Shown: positions 13,774 through 28,045 of the stretch, in pieces
Position numbering within the stretch: position 1 is the first letter of the stretch
How the letters are laid out: each line of letters begins with the position of its first letter
Origin: Amorphochlora amoebiformis
Lineage: Eukaryota > Cercozoa > Chlorarachniophyceae
Reading direction: 5' to 3'
Assembly: GCA_054601695.1 (NCBI GenBank)
Contig: BAAHQB010000259.1
Location: 1-64,000, forward strand
Length of the DNA stretch: 64,000 bases
Notes under the pieces: model-generated
Told to the model about the DNA's origin: nothing
The model's database searches: none
The model's input: the letters and a program-made list of their open reading frames with translations, nothing else
Program-made: the position numbers and the translations under genes

Positions 13774-14286
13774 TTTGTTGCGTGTGTTGAGTGTAAAAAT
13801 GACGTATACTATACATTACATAAGATAATCCAAGCATATGTGTTTAGTATGATGTGATGTGATTGGCAGGGATATGAGTTGGCGTCTGCTTCGCAAGACG
13901 GCCTCATTATCATTTGGTAAGGCAAAACAAAATCATAACCCGGGTTAGGATTAGCGTTGGAGAGTTAGGGTGAGGTGGGACACTTTGGGTGAGATAGGTA
14001 GGACACTTATGTTCCATTATCCCATAGATCACAACCAGACATCGTATATCACTGTGTGTGTGTGTGTGAACTTTGTTCGTATGTTAATTTGTGCGTTTGT
14101 GTGGTGATAGGAATCCCCTGACGGGATACAAGGTCGGTGTGATCGAGCTGGAGAGTATGTGGGTACTGTCGTGTTGTTACTCTCCGTGCTCTGGTTTTAT
14201 CGCTACTGGAGGCCTCGATAACAAGTCAGAGATATTCAATACCAACAATCAATAATGACAATATCTCCATATATGCAACAGATATG

Positions 14287-14345
<59 letters not shown>

Positions 14346-14446
14346 ATATGTATATATATGTATATATGCACACATAAACATATATGTGTATACACATATA
14401 TACACATGTGTATATGTGTATTATATATGCATGTATACACATACAC

Positions 14447-14491
<45 letters not shown>

Positions 14492-14499
14492 TATATATA

Positions 14500-14552
<53 letters not shown>

Positions 14553-14561
14553 AATGTATAC

Positions 14562-14615
<54 letters not shown>

Positions 14616-14616
14616 C

Positions 14617-14676
<60 letters not shown>

Positions 14677-14750
14677 ATATATATGTATTTATATATATAT
14701 ATATAATATATCTATATATACATATATATATATATATATAATATAAATAA

Positions 14751-14781
<31 letters not shown>

Positions 14782-15854
14782 GTCTATTTACGTAAAATAA
14801 GTATACAAATGAAAAGACGATTTTGATGTTGGTATGATGGTTTGGTACATGACAATGATCCATTTCACCGACCTACTTGCAGGGTGTGCATCTACAAGAA
14901 CCCAGACTCGAAAGCGTCGCGTGGAGATTTTCACCCGATCAAGGCAAACCAACCCGACCCCAAAGCCCACTCAATTCCGAGGGGGACATCGCCAAGGGCA
15001 GGGACGGGGCGAGGGGAATGGGCAGGGGCACCGGCAGGGGGCCGGGCAGGAGCAGGGGCAGGGGCAGGGGCAGGGGCACGGGCACGGGCACAGGCAGGGG
15101 CACGGACGGTGACGGGCTCTGAGCGGGTGAAGGCGTTGGGATCTGGGGCTGTTTTAGGAGGCGGGCAAGCGAGTTCGTCCTCCGTATCGATGGCGTCGAT
15201 GGTTGGCCTCGAGTCGAAAAATCGATCGAATACTAATATGAGCGAGAATCGTAACGACATTCGTAACGACACACGACTACTGCCACGTGTCACAAATAAG
15301 AGCGCCGCGAGCAGTGCAAACACTAACCACAACACCAACAACAACACGAATAACACCGTCAACAACGTCAACAACGCCAACAGAAACGCCAACAACAACG
15401 CCAAGTTTTCCGTCAACAAAACGGACAACTCAAACAACTTCACAGCGACCGAGCCTCTGTTTCGGTCCACTGTTGTGGCACACCTGGCGCACCACCAAGC
15501 GTACGTCTCCACGTGTCGATTCGTGGAGGACCAACCTCACCTCATGCTCACCGCCTCGGGAGACTCCAATTGTATTCTCCACGACGTCAACACCCAAAAG
15601 TACATCATGCCATCCTAACAGTAAAAGTTATAACATAGTATCCTATTAAACCCCTGACTTGAGGAAGTGAGAAGATTTGTCTTGAAACCATTGTTGCAAC
15701 ATTTCCCTTGAACGAAGCTGTTGGTATATTTCCAAGCCTTGAAAGCAAAAGTGTTGCAACATGTATCATCTATCTATCTCCCTTCAAACCAAAGATCTTT
15801 TTGCATCAAGCCTCACCTAACTACCTGCATCCCGTTACTCTCTCTCTCTCTCTT

Positions 15855-15899
<45 letters not shown>

Positions 15900-16377
15900 G
15901 CATGTATATATGTGTGTAGATGATGAATCTTAGTGTGTAAGCGTTGTGACATAGTTAAAGGCAGCATTCGAACGTCGCCCAACCCCCCGACATGCGACAT
16001 GTGACAACACGTGTGTGACAACATGTGTGTGACAACATGTGTGTGACGACATGTGTGTGACAACACGTGTGTGACAACACGTGTGCGACAACACGTGTGT
16101 GACAACACGTGTGTGACAACACGAACAACACATGTGTGTCGTGTTGCATGTGTGAGGCAATGTGACATGTGTATGTGACAATGTGACGCACACATGTGAC
16201 AATGTCTTATACACAAGTGAGCATGTCGCATGTGTGCAGGCCTATCAGGGTGTTCCAGGATCACACCGGGGACGTGATGTGTTTGGAGCACATTCGCGGA
16301 ACGACTACCTTCGTCTCGGCTTCTACAGACTGCACAGGTCATTCTGACACATTACTAAAACTCAATATATATTACAC

Positions 16378-16430
<53 letters not shown>

Positions 16431-17174
16431 ATGTAGTGTATATACACCAGTTTCTAAGTATGTTTGCTGACATCCATGAGCATCTAACGTACATACGCGA
16501 GTTCGGTCAGCATTGCTATGGGACTGGCGTGAGAAGAATCCAAGGGTGATGACATTTCTGGGCCACGAGAGCGACATCAACGACATCACACTCCTCCCGG
16601 TGTGTGATCACACACACACACACACACACACACACATGATACACACATGTGATACATGACCACCACCATTCAACAGCATTGAAAAGTAAAACACATGCAT
16701 GCATGCATACCACAGCATTGACATCAGAACCAATGCATCGTACATAGCACATGAAAAAAATATCATACTGAGTCATACCACTCACGAAATCATACCGTGT
16801 GATGCCACACCATGGATTTCCTCTGTACAGTGTTGCACGAATGTACACTCTCCTCGCAAGGTTTGGGGTTCGATTTTCTCGATCATTGAATAAATAATAA
16901 ATGCACACCACCCACAAGACAGACAATATAGCAATAGCAACAGCAACATAACCGTTTCAGGACAAGTCGAGATTTGTCACAGCGTCTGAAGACACCTCGG
17001 CTCGCCTCTTTGATACGCGCAGCTGCCGACAACTTCAAATCTTCACGGATATCAAAGGTTATCTCATCTTTTAGCAAATACAGCTTGAATCTATTAGAAT
17101 GCATCAAATGCACTGATCGCTCTCACTTTGTCAAGGCGTAATGTAACATACATATATATCTTCATATTCCCTAG

Positions 17175-17230
<56 letters not shown>

Positions 17231-17873
17231 GTGTATGTGTACATATATGTGTATACATATGTGTATATATGTGTGTATATATTGTTATAGCGGCGGTGTA
17301 GCCAGGACACGTGTCAGTGATTAGTCCGATTGTTACTGGGTAACTTCAGTTATGAAGGCTATGGCTGGTAGGATTTCACACTAGTTCGAAGTTCTCTTCT
17401 TTTCTCTCGAACCCTAATCGACATTTCTAGAATGCCTCCAGGGTGTTCCGGGTACTACCTGGTAGTCCCCGTTAGTGCCGGGTAGTACCGGCTACTCCAA
17501 TCTCCAATAGTCTCTGGGATCTCTAGCGATCCCTAGTACAGGTATGAGTATGTTTTAATACGCTATCGATATCTACTCTTCGAGCTGCGTACGCTCGTGC
17601 TATGTGTATGAGGTCGTTCCAACAATATATGTGTATATGTGTGTGTATATGTGTATGTATTATATTTCGTGCACATTTGCCGTTCAGTATCTCTGTTTCG
17701 AATCTTTCTCTATTTATATCTTATATTTATAAATGTATATCTTTTATATTTATGAATGTATATCTTCATGTTTGTGAATGCACATCTTTATATTTATAAA
17801 TGAATACACTTTTCCTTCCTATTTTGCATTCTTTGTAAATGTAGGCACATGTAGATACATTTGTACGTACAAA

Positions 17874-17919
<46 letters not shown>

Positions 17920-17992
17920 ATACATATATATATAAATATATATATATATATGTATATACATATATATATATATATATGTGAAATATGTTTAT

Positions 17993-18025
<33 letters not shown>

Positions 18026-18148
18026 CATATATACTTAGATGTTTGCAGCTGGAGCTCAGTGAGTGCCTCTTCGTCCGGTCGAGTGATCTTCACGGGAAGC
18101 GAAGAAAGAATACACGCCTTCGACACACATACCGGACATCTCATCCAG
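12913..18148 (+). CDS. Heterotrimeric G-protein beta subunit-like WD40 protein, large insertion, no seventh blade found
   Basis: Nine exons join in consistent phase: 12913-13193, 13510-13564, 13870-13916, 14111-14224, 14883-15599, 16240-16337, 16511-16599, 16961-17057 and 18060-18148. The N-terminus has a short helix suited to pair with a G-gamma partner ([20 protein letters not shown]). The junction [21 protein letters not shown] reproduces the canonical start of the G-beta propeller. Blades 1-6 follow: [72 protein letters not shown] and [14 protein letters not shown]. Between blades 2 and 3, exon 5 carries an insertion of about 190 residues: Gly/Ala/Arg-rich, then Asn-rich. No 'SWD...IW' seventh blade is visible downstream as far as the transposon at 20113. 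Exon 9 has two possible acceptors (18048 or 18059); only the second agrees in phase. The product would act at the membrane with a G-alpha if functional. It could be truncated. Confidence 0.82.
14285..14790. repeat. (TA)n microsatellite cluster inside G-beta intron 4
   Basis: Five or more (TA)n tracts, with GTGTATATG interruptions, fill most of the intron between the exons ending 14224 and starting 14883. Confidence 0.85.
15985..16200. repeat. 14-bp minisatellite (GTGTGTGACAACAT) in G-beta intron 5
   Basis: About ten copies of GTGTGTGACAACAT/C occur, with variants GTGTGTGACGACAT and GTGTGCGACAACAC. The array ends some 40 bp before the acceptor at 16239. The unit contains GTGTG and CATGTGTG, which resemble the acceptor-adjacent CATGTGTGCAG. 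Confidence 0.85.
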
Positions 18149-18149
18149 G

Positions 18150-20112
<1,963 letters not shown>

Positions 20113-20134
20113 AGACCTTGTTAAGTAGCGATGT
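20113..20134 (+). repeat. Left terminal inverted repeat
   Basis: Begins AGACCTTGTTAAGTAGCG. It is an exact inverse match to the right end at 24581-24602. Confidence 0.9.
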
Positions 20135-20599
20135 CAACCAATTTTCTCAGCTTACATGATAAGTCAAAAGCGGTCATCGACCGTTAATACTTAGTTACTT
20201 TTAAAGACTCAAGTTGTAATTTATACTATGATCATAGTAATTATTATAGTAGTATAATGCCATAGGCTAGAAATTCATCATCTGTATCATTGATAATTAT
20301 CTAGATTATTAATTTTTAAGTAGTATTCAGCAAGTTAATTTTTTTTTTAAACTTTAATCTTAGTAGTTAATTATTACTTTAATCTTAGTAGCTATAGTTA
20401 ATAATTATTAGTATTCAGGCTAATAAATTATGTCAGAATCAGCTAGATCAGACACAAATATTATTTGACATTAGTCACTCTATGATTATTAAATTTAGTA
20501 CTGTCAGTCTTAGTAATTAATATATATATATATATCTGTATTATTATTATTATTATTATTATATACATATATATATATGTATATATGTATATATATTAT

Positions 20600-20656
<57 letters not shown>

Positions 20657-20833
20657 CATATAATATAATATTATTACATGTACATATATATTTAAAAATA
20701 TATAGATATTTTTTTTTCATATTTATAATATCATAAATTATATGTAATAATATATAATTCAAATAATCAAAAAGATGTGCAGTTTAATAAATGAGATATA
20801 ATTTTATTGTGTGTGTTTTCATACATGCATATA

Positions 20834-22174
20834 TTAAGTCTTGCGCCTATTTCGTCGGGCCTTCCTGCGCATTAACCGATCCACTTTCTCACCATGAAGG
20901 CTAGCAGCACGCATACCCAAAAGAGCTCCCACCTTGGCCATGCGAGGAGCCCTGCCTCTGGTAGCTTTAATCCTATCTTCAGAGATCCCATAATCAGTTT
21001 CTACCGCCGTGTCGTTCGCAATTTCTCGCCCCGAGGAACCTGAGTCAGTGTCCGATGATAGTGGATCTCCGGGTTGGATGTAAGAGTTACAGGAGGTGTC
21101 GGCTTCATCAGCGTCGTCACCAGAACCTGAACCAATTTTGATTTCACCGCGAGGCATGCGAGCAATCCTTGCAGCCTTACGTCTTCGCCCGAGTCTTGGT
21201 TGATTCTTGCGTTCTCGGGGTCGTCTTCGCGTTCGTTTTGCCTCGGGTACAATAGCTGGAACACCGTGGAGTTCAGCAGCTCTCCAATTGGCTGCAGCAA
21301 GCTCTTCGTGCTCTTTCTTGGATAGGCCCAATCTTCGAATTGGCCGGAACTTCTGCTTGATTTGGATGAGTTGGAAAACGAAACGAGCGACTATAGAATG
21401 TCGTTCCCTATTATGACGCCACCTCGTCATACACGCAAACTGTTTTACGCGAGCGAAGACGTTCTCGACGATCGAACGGTAATTACCGAAAGCATCGTTT
21501 TCACGAATTTGTTGCTCAGTGAGCTCACCGCCTCTTGGTTTGCGATGAGGACATTTGTACATGGGATCTCTCCTGCAGAGATAAGCGCCATCAGCCCCCA
21601 CACGCTCGAAGAACTGCAACCCTTCCACCAGTCCCTCTCTTCGGTTAATGTTTAGGTCCGAAATGCTCCCCGCAGGATGTCCAGACGATAGCCAGCACAC
21701 ATCCCCAGTGTTGGCAGCAACGGCGATCGCATACCTCATGGCGAATTTCCGCCTCTTGTAAGTGTAGTGTTTCTTCGCTTCCGCACTATCACTTGGACGA
21801 TTTATCATGAAATCTGATGAATCAGTGTGCATACTGCAGTAAGCATCCGGTCCGTCTATGAAGATGGCAGATTTCAGCCGGTTCTCGAACTTGATCTCGT
21901 CCATGAAAGCCTCTACAATACTGAGAGTCCTCCACACCTTCTCAGAGTGCTTTTGTCGACACATCTTCCAGATCGTACCGCCGTAGTGCCCTTCTGGATA
22001 CTTCCAAGCGAAGTGCTGCAGTGCCATCAAGAAATCGAGACAGGAAACACCAGTCCTTTGACCACAATATTTGTCGACTGCATAGCAGCACTCTTGGAGG
22101 CTGAGACCAAGATTGCTGTTGAAGGCGCTCTCGTTGAAGCGGTTGAAGTAATGGGAATATATCCTTTGATTTTT
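20834..22174 (-). CDS. DDE transposase (IS5/PIF-Harbinger-like), 5' end unclear
   Basis: The frame is open on the minus strand from 22174 to a stop at 20834. The first Met is at 22030, but coding-like sequence extends upstream (HYFNRFNESAFNSNLGLSLQ and GQRTGVSCLDFLMALQHFAW). The true start therefore lies in an upstream exon, or the 5' end is broken by the TGA at 22177-22175. Candidate catalytic residues are Asp in IFIDGPDAY, Asp in GSISDLNINRR and Glu in RSIVENVFARVKQF, in the order and context of the DDE_4 superfamily. The C-terminus is basic (RRKARRNRRK and similar), consistent with DNA binding or a nuclear signal. An upstream minus-strand segment (22452-22300, ending AAAACG|GTAATT) may be a 5' exon, but the phases I tried do not join cleanly. 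Confidence 0.83.
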   Translation of the reverse strand, partial: KNQRIYSHYFNRFNESAFNSNLGLSLQECCYAVDKYCGQRTGVSCLDFLMALQHFAWKYPEGHYGGTIWKMCRQKHSEKVWRTLSIVEAFMDEIKFENRLKSAIFIDGPDAYCSMHTDSSDFMINRPSDSAEAKKHYTYKRRKFAMRYAIAVAANTGDVCWLSSGHPAGSISDLNINRREGLVEGLQFFERVGADGAYLCRRDPMYKCPHRKPRGGELTEQQIRENDAFGNYRSIVENVFARVKQFACMTRWRHNRERHSIVARFVFQLIQIKQKFRPIRRLGLSKKEHEELAAANWRAAELHGVPAIVPEAKRTRRRPRERKNQPRLGRRRKAARIARMPRGEIKIGSGSGDDADEADTSCNSYIQPGDPLSSDTDSGSSGREIANDTAVETDYGISEDRIKATRGRAPRMAKVGALLGMRAASLHGEKVDRLMRRKARRNRRKT

Positions 22175-22429
22175 TCATCCTGAAAAAAAATTCATTTATC
22201 TGAATTTTATCATCGAAAATTCATCCGCGAATAATCGGCAACTCATCTGCCAATCATCTGCAAATAATCGGATGAAAAACGCTTAATTACCGTTTTCATG
22301 GAAGGGACAGGCGCTAGAAACTCCGGACTTTCACAGGCCCCATCAGCTGGCGCTCGAGCCTTCATATCTGGCGTCTGTGGGTTCCGAATGTCTGTTGGTT
22401 TAGGTAAATATACTTGAATCCGACGACTA

Positions 22430-22495
22430 AATAATCGGCAAATCATCGGCAAATCATCGGCAAATCATCGGCAAATCATCGGCAAATAATCCTGG
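22430..22495. repeat. 11-bp tandem repeat (AAATCATCGGC) between the divergent transposon ORFs
   Basis: About five copies of AAATCATCGGC, plus related CAACTCATCTGCC/AATCATCTGC units at 22225-22275, lie in the intergenic control region of the transposon. Subterminal or promoter repeats of this kind can be binding sites for transposon proteins; that is an inference. Confidence 0.65.
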
Positions 22496-22595
22496 TAATA
22501 ATACCTTAATTTCTACACCCGAAAAGATAGAAACATTTCCAAACGCCTCTTGAATACAAACCTCAAACCGCCAAACGTCACCAAGCCTGGGAAAC

Positions 22596-23475
22596 ATGCC
22601 TTCAAAAGTTGCAGAGAAGAAGACACGCGGTCTGTCTAGTAGTGTCTACCGTTCAGAAGAATATCGTAATAAATGCGATTAAAACCGTCCCTGAGCAGGC
22701 CAAAGCCCACATATGGAAACACATATGGGAAACCATGATCCTGCCAGCGTTTCCAAACGTGACTCTCACGATGGTGAAGAACTTTGGGTCATCATATCGC
22801 AAGCGAAATGCTGATGACAATGATGATGGTCGACTAGGAAAGCAGCCGCGTAAGGAAAAAAGTCTTATGGACGTACCAGATGCGGATAGCTACCCGGAGC
22901 CGGCGCCGGCTGCGGCTGCGAGTAAACCGTCTGCAGCTGAGCTTTCAGAAGAGGAACTTCTCAAGCTTGCCAATGAGAAGAAACTGCAACACATCAAAGA
23001 TATTTCTGCACAAGCGTTTGACCCCCCCTTCTACCTACACTGCAGCTCCGAACTCGCTGGTGCTACCGTCGACGGGTTGTTTATATTCTTCAATAAGGGC
23101 AATAACAACACTTCTATGAAGCTAACGGTAAAAAACGCCATTCGCATGGTTCACGTGAGGAAGATCATCTCACCTCCTGTTGCGGATATGCTAAGGAAGC
23201 TCCCTCCAAGTATTTTAGCTCAAGCCAAGTCAGGGTTCGTGACACTAAAAGAGAAGCCCTTGCCCCCCATTGAGGTGGAATTTTCAGTTCCAATTCCAGA
23301 AGAATACTCACCGCTAGAGTACACGCTTTTTAAGCTCGACAAGTTCATTGGCTTCTGGTTCAAGAAGATTAAAGAGAAGGAAGAGACGGTCGGGGATGAC
23401 TCCGACTCAAACGCAGAAGAGTTCGCAGCTGTCGGTCGCTACAAGAAGAAAACGGCTGCGTTACTTCTGTTATAA
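22596..23475 (+). CDS. Second ORF of the transposon, unknown function, probable frameshift
   Basis: The long frame from about 22640 to the stop at 23475 encodes a roughly 270-residue protein that I do not recognise. It has a basic/acidic linker, an Ala-rich stretch (PEPAPAAAASKPSAAELSEE) and a hydrophobic-aromatic C-terminal part (FKLDKFIGFWFKKIKEKEE). The best start is the ATG at 22596 (MPSKVAEKKTRGLSSS), in a different frame that stops at about 22682. YRNKC appears to continue as AIKTVPEQAK after a one-base shift, so there is a frameshift or an unusually short intron near 22675. Harbinger elements encode a second DNA-binding accessory protein; I see no clear Myb motif here, so that equivalence is only positional. 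Confidence 0.55.
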
Positions 23476-23575
23476 TAAACATAAATTGTGTTAAGTTTGC
23501 GGGTGTACATGTGTTCAAAGGTGCTAATGTTTACCTATATTAAAATATTTCTTTTACATTAACTTCAATATATAC

Positions 23576-23588
23576 ATATAAATGCATA

Positions 23589-23643
<55 letters not shown>

Positions 23644-23666
23644 TATATATATAGATATATATATAT

Positions 23667-23701
<35 letters not shown>

Positions 23702-23716
23702 TATATATATTGTATG

Positions 23717-23753
<37 letters not shown>

Positions 23754-24042
23754 GTACATATGTATATAATTAAATATGTTATAATATTATTTAGGTTGTA
23801 TAATAAATTATATTAAACAAATACAATACTGTGTACATCATATACTATGATATATATATATATATATATATATAATAATATATATCTAGTATATATATAT
23901 ATATATATATATTATTATATATAATAATATATATATATATATAATATTATATATATATTATTATATTTAATATGATAATATTAAATATATATTATAATTT
24001 ATAAATATCTAGAATATATATATATATATATATATATATCTA

Positions 24043-24132
<90 letters not shown>

Positions 24133-24135
24133 CAG
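23576..24135. repeat. (TA)n and (TAA)n tracts within the transposon
   Basis: (TA)n tracts at about 23590-23625, 23690-23755, 23850-23980 and 24012-24128, with short (TAA)n runs, occupy the right third of the element. Similar tracts at 20520-20660 lie in the left part. Confidence 0.8.
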
Positions 24136-24580
24136 TCTGATAATATTAAATATCATGATATCGACATATAATTTATTATAGTATTATTACATGTATGGAG
24201 ATATGATGAATCATATTATTAAAAATCTAGATAAATTCATACCGTCGGTAATTTTACTAGTACTATATACGTGAATAATTTATAATAAACTTTAGAATTT
24301 AATATTAAATATATAATTTTTAATTAATATTTATTATATAAAATTTATAGTACATGTACCCAAACGGTGAGTAATAATTAATAATGCCTGAGACTGTCAT
24401 GCACTAAATTTTAATATTATATTACACTAGTACATCTAGTACATGTAATAAATTATTATACATACATGTATATTAAATTATTTAATAATTTAAGGCGAAT
24501 TTTATCATTCAGGCATCGATTCTGACAGAGTTAATTTACGATTATACTACTAACTGAAATCGATCAATCAGAATCGGCGA

Positions 24581-24602
24581 ACATCGCTACTTAACAAGGT
24601 CT
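24581..24602 (-). repeat. Right terminal inverted repeat
   Basis: Begins ACATCGCTACTTAACAAGG on the plus strand and is the exact reverse complement of 20113-20134. Confidence 0.9.
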
Positions 24603-25095
24603 ACACTGTGAGTCTTAGTGTATACCCCAACACCCTAGCCTACTATACTAGTATAGTTTAGATAGTAACCCGACACCCAATATGCAGCCCTTCAAGGCCT
24701 AATTGGGAAATAAAATGATTTTTATTGAGACTTCCTCGTTAAATTTTTTAAGCCATGATGGTTAATTTGTTGAAACACCAGTCTAAGTGTTTTGCTATCT
24801 ACTAGATCTACTAGATCTACTAGATCTACGAGGTAGAGGAACTCAACTTAGATCCAGGGTCGGAGAACTTGATAGTTGTCAGTAAAACCCCACCTATTAC
24901 GGGCATGCTGGAAGCAAATATTGTGGCATAATCAAAGATACAATTTGACTCGGGTTAATCTTACAATACCTAGGATATATAGGCACTTGATACAGTACAC
25001 ATGTAATGTCTCCATATATAATATGATATGTAATTATATAGATATGTATATAGGGTATATGTACATAGAGTACATATATATATATATATATATAG

Positions 25096-25152
<57 letters not shown>

Positions 25153-25388
25153 CACCTTAAATGCCACAGTATGTGCCATATGAACTTGGACGGATAATTT
25201 TCGCCACAGAGGCGATTTAGGACAAAGATTATTGGTCCTAAATATGGCACATTACCATACGAAGACATGGAAATATAAACATGCATAGAAAATACTTACA
25301 CGCATGCCCTCACGAAACATACACATATTGTACATATTCTAGATATTATTATTATTATAATTATATACATATATATATATATATATAC

Positions 25389-25427
<39 letters not shown>

Positions 25428-25839
25428 AAAGATATGTGCCAAAATATATTTATGTATACACATAATACGGGAATACATTATATACAAATTTATTGAGAAT
25501 ACATAATATATATATATATATATATATGTAATATGTTTGAGATATTATAAATTCTATGAGAGGACACTCTAAGAGAGATAGAAATACTGTTTCTGTACTG
25601 TACTGCTATCTACTCTCAGAGCGTCCTCTGATAGTATTTATGATATCGCTCAGAGTCAAAGATATGGTGGAGATTGTTGGAGAGAACTGGAGATGCAAGA
25701 GATTGCTGGAGATTGTCCCATCTGGTACTACCGGTACTAAGCGGTGTAACAGGGCTTCAGACCTAGGTGACAAGGCGTGATGTCACGCCATGCAATATAT
25801 ATATAATATATATATATATAAATATATATATATACATAC

Positions 25840-25878
<39 letters not shown>

Positions 25879-26265
25879 GAATAAATGTATGTATTTTATG
25901 TTCCATTGACACTAACAGCACCTAGGATTAGACTGAAGGAGAGGTTTAGCTCGTGATTTGTAAGTATTGGGCCCCAGTACAGCGACCCAAAGATAGCCTT
26001 GTATAATACAACACACCATCACATTTCTACATGCCCACAACAGCCTTCAACACATAAGCCAATCACGGCATGAGCATCTAGGCATAACGGAGAACAAGAG
26101 TGCACTGACCACATGGCCACACACAATGGACACAAACACGCCACGACATCATCCCTAAACCATCCACCTTCCTACAATAGACTACCCACACATCATCATA
26201 CCACAATAGAATACCCACACGCACTAGACATAATGCCATACAATGCTACACAACGCCATTAACCA
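24603..26265. other. Gene-free spacer with telomere-like seed and GGAGAT-type dispersed repeat
   Basis: 24666-24677 reads TAACCCGACACC, an isolated telomere-variant fragment. At 24800-24832 CTAGATCTA units are repeated. (TA)n lies at about 25070-25150, 25370-25425, 25505-25527 and 25795-25875. At 25660-25790 is a GGAGATTG/TGGTACTACCGGTACTA/GTGATGTCACGCC motif group like that at 1130-1280. 25880-26265 shows nothing coding. Confidence 0.6.
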
Positions 26266-26269
26266 CAGC

Positions 26270-26760
26270 GGTACAACACAATAGCACTAAAGCCCAATAG
26301 CTATAGTCCAATAGCACTAAAGCCCAATAGCACTACAATAGAACTACAACCGAATAGCACTACAGCTCAATAGCAGTACAACACAATAGCACTACAACAC
26401 AATAGCACTACAGCACAATAGCACTACAACGCAATAGCACTACAGCACAATAGCACTACAACGCAATAGCACTACAACGCAATAGCACTACAACACAATA
26501 GCACTACAACACAATAGCACTACAACACAATAGCACTACAACACAATAGCACTACAACACAATAGCACTACAACACAATAGCACTACAACATAATAGCAC
26601 TACAACGCAATAGCACTACAACACAATAGCACTACAACGCAATAGCACTACAACGCAATAGCACTACAGCACAATAGCAGTACATCATAATAGCACTACA
26701 GCACAACAGCCATCACAATAGCAGCACAGCACAAGAGCCAGGACAGCGCAATAGCAATAG
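26270..26760. repeat. 16-bp minisatellite (AGCACTACAACACAAT)
   Basis: About 25 or more units of AGCACTACAACACAAT occur, with variants at one or two sites (CAGCACAAT, CAACGCAAT). The array fades into irregular AGCA/ACAAGAGCC sequence at the right end. Confidence 0.9.
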
Positions 26761-26984
26761 CATAACAGCACAATACAGGAAACCGCAGGCACACTAGCAG
26801 TACACTCACAGAGGGCCAGTAAGTATAGCTTGATATATGGAAATCATTAGGAATAGAGGGAGAGTAAAAGGAAGTATGAAATAAAGAGAGAAATAGAGAA
26901 AATCTAAGAGCAGAATAGTAAAAAGAGAGCGGAGCATATGTTGTTGGCGTTTGGTTGGCGGTTGGTTGAATATTCAAAAAATAT

Positions 26985-27200
26985 CTTCCACAACAGCAGT
27001 AGCACAACAGCAACAGCAGTAGCACAACAGCAGTAGCACAACAGCAGTAGCACAACAGCAGTAGCACAACAGCAGTAGCACAACAGCAGTAGCACAACAG
27101 CAGTAGCACAACAGCAGTAGCACAACAGCAGTAGCACAACAGCAGTAGCACAACAGCAGTAGCAAGCATAGCAGTAGTAACACAACAGCAGTAGCACGGT
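26985..27200. repeat. 14-bp minisatellite (AGCAGTAGCACAAC)
   Basis: About 14 copies of AGCAGTAGCACAAC occur, with one shortened junction unit near 27012. The minus strand reads as Leu/Cys/Ala/Val-rich open frames in all phases because 14 is not a multiple of 3; these are not genes. Confidence 0.9.

Positions 27201-28045
<845 letters not shown>

Larger units (their letters stand above)
20113..24602. mobile_element. DNA transposon with exact 22-bp terminal inverted repeats
   Basis: The 22 bases at 20113-20134 (AGACCTTGTT...GCGATGT) are the exact reverse complement of 24581-24602. This bounds a 4490-bp segment. Inside are a DDE transposase on the minus strand and a second ORF on the plus strand, divergently arranged, followed by (TA)n-rich DNA. 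No obvious target-site duplication flanks the repeats (ATG left, ACA right), so either the duplication has decayed or the true ends lie slightly elsewhere. The transposase fold suggests the IS5/PIF-Harbinger-type (DDE_4) group; the two-gene layout is also typical of Harbinger elements. Confidence 0.85.

Noticed and set aside
14931-15512. Minus-strand frame opposite the G-beta insertion
   Set aside because: Mirror of the Gly/Ala/Asn low-complexity coding exon, which itself lies in phase between conserved blades.
16850-16885. Second tRNA-like GGGGTTCGATTTTC
   Set aside because: Lies in a G-beta intron without the other arms of a tRNA.
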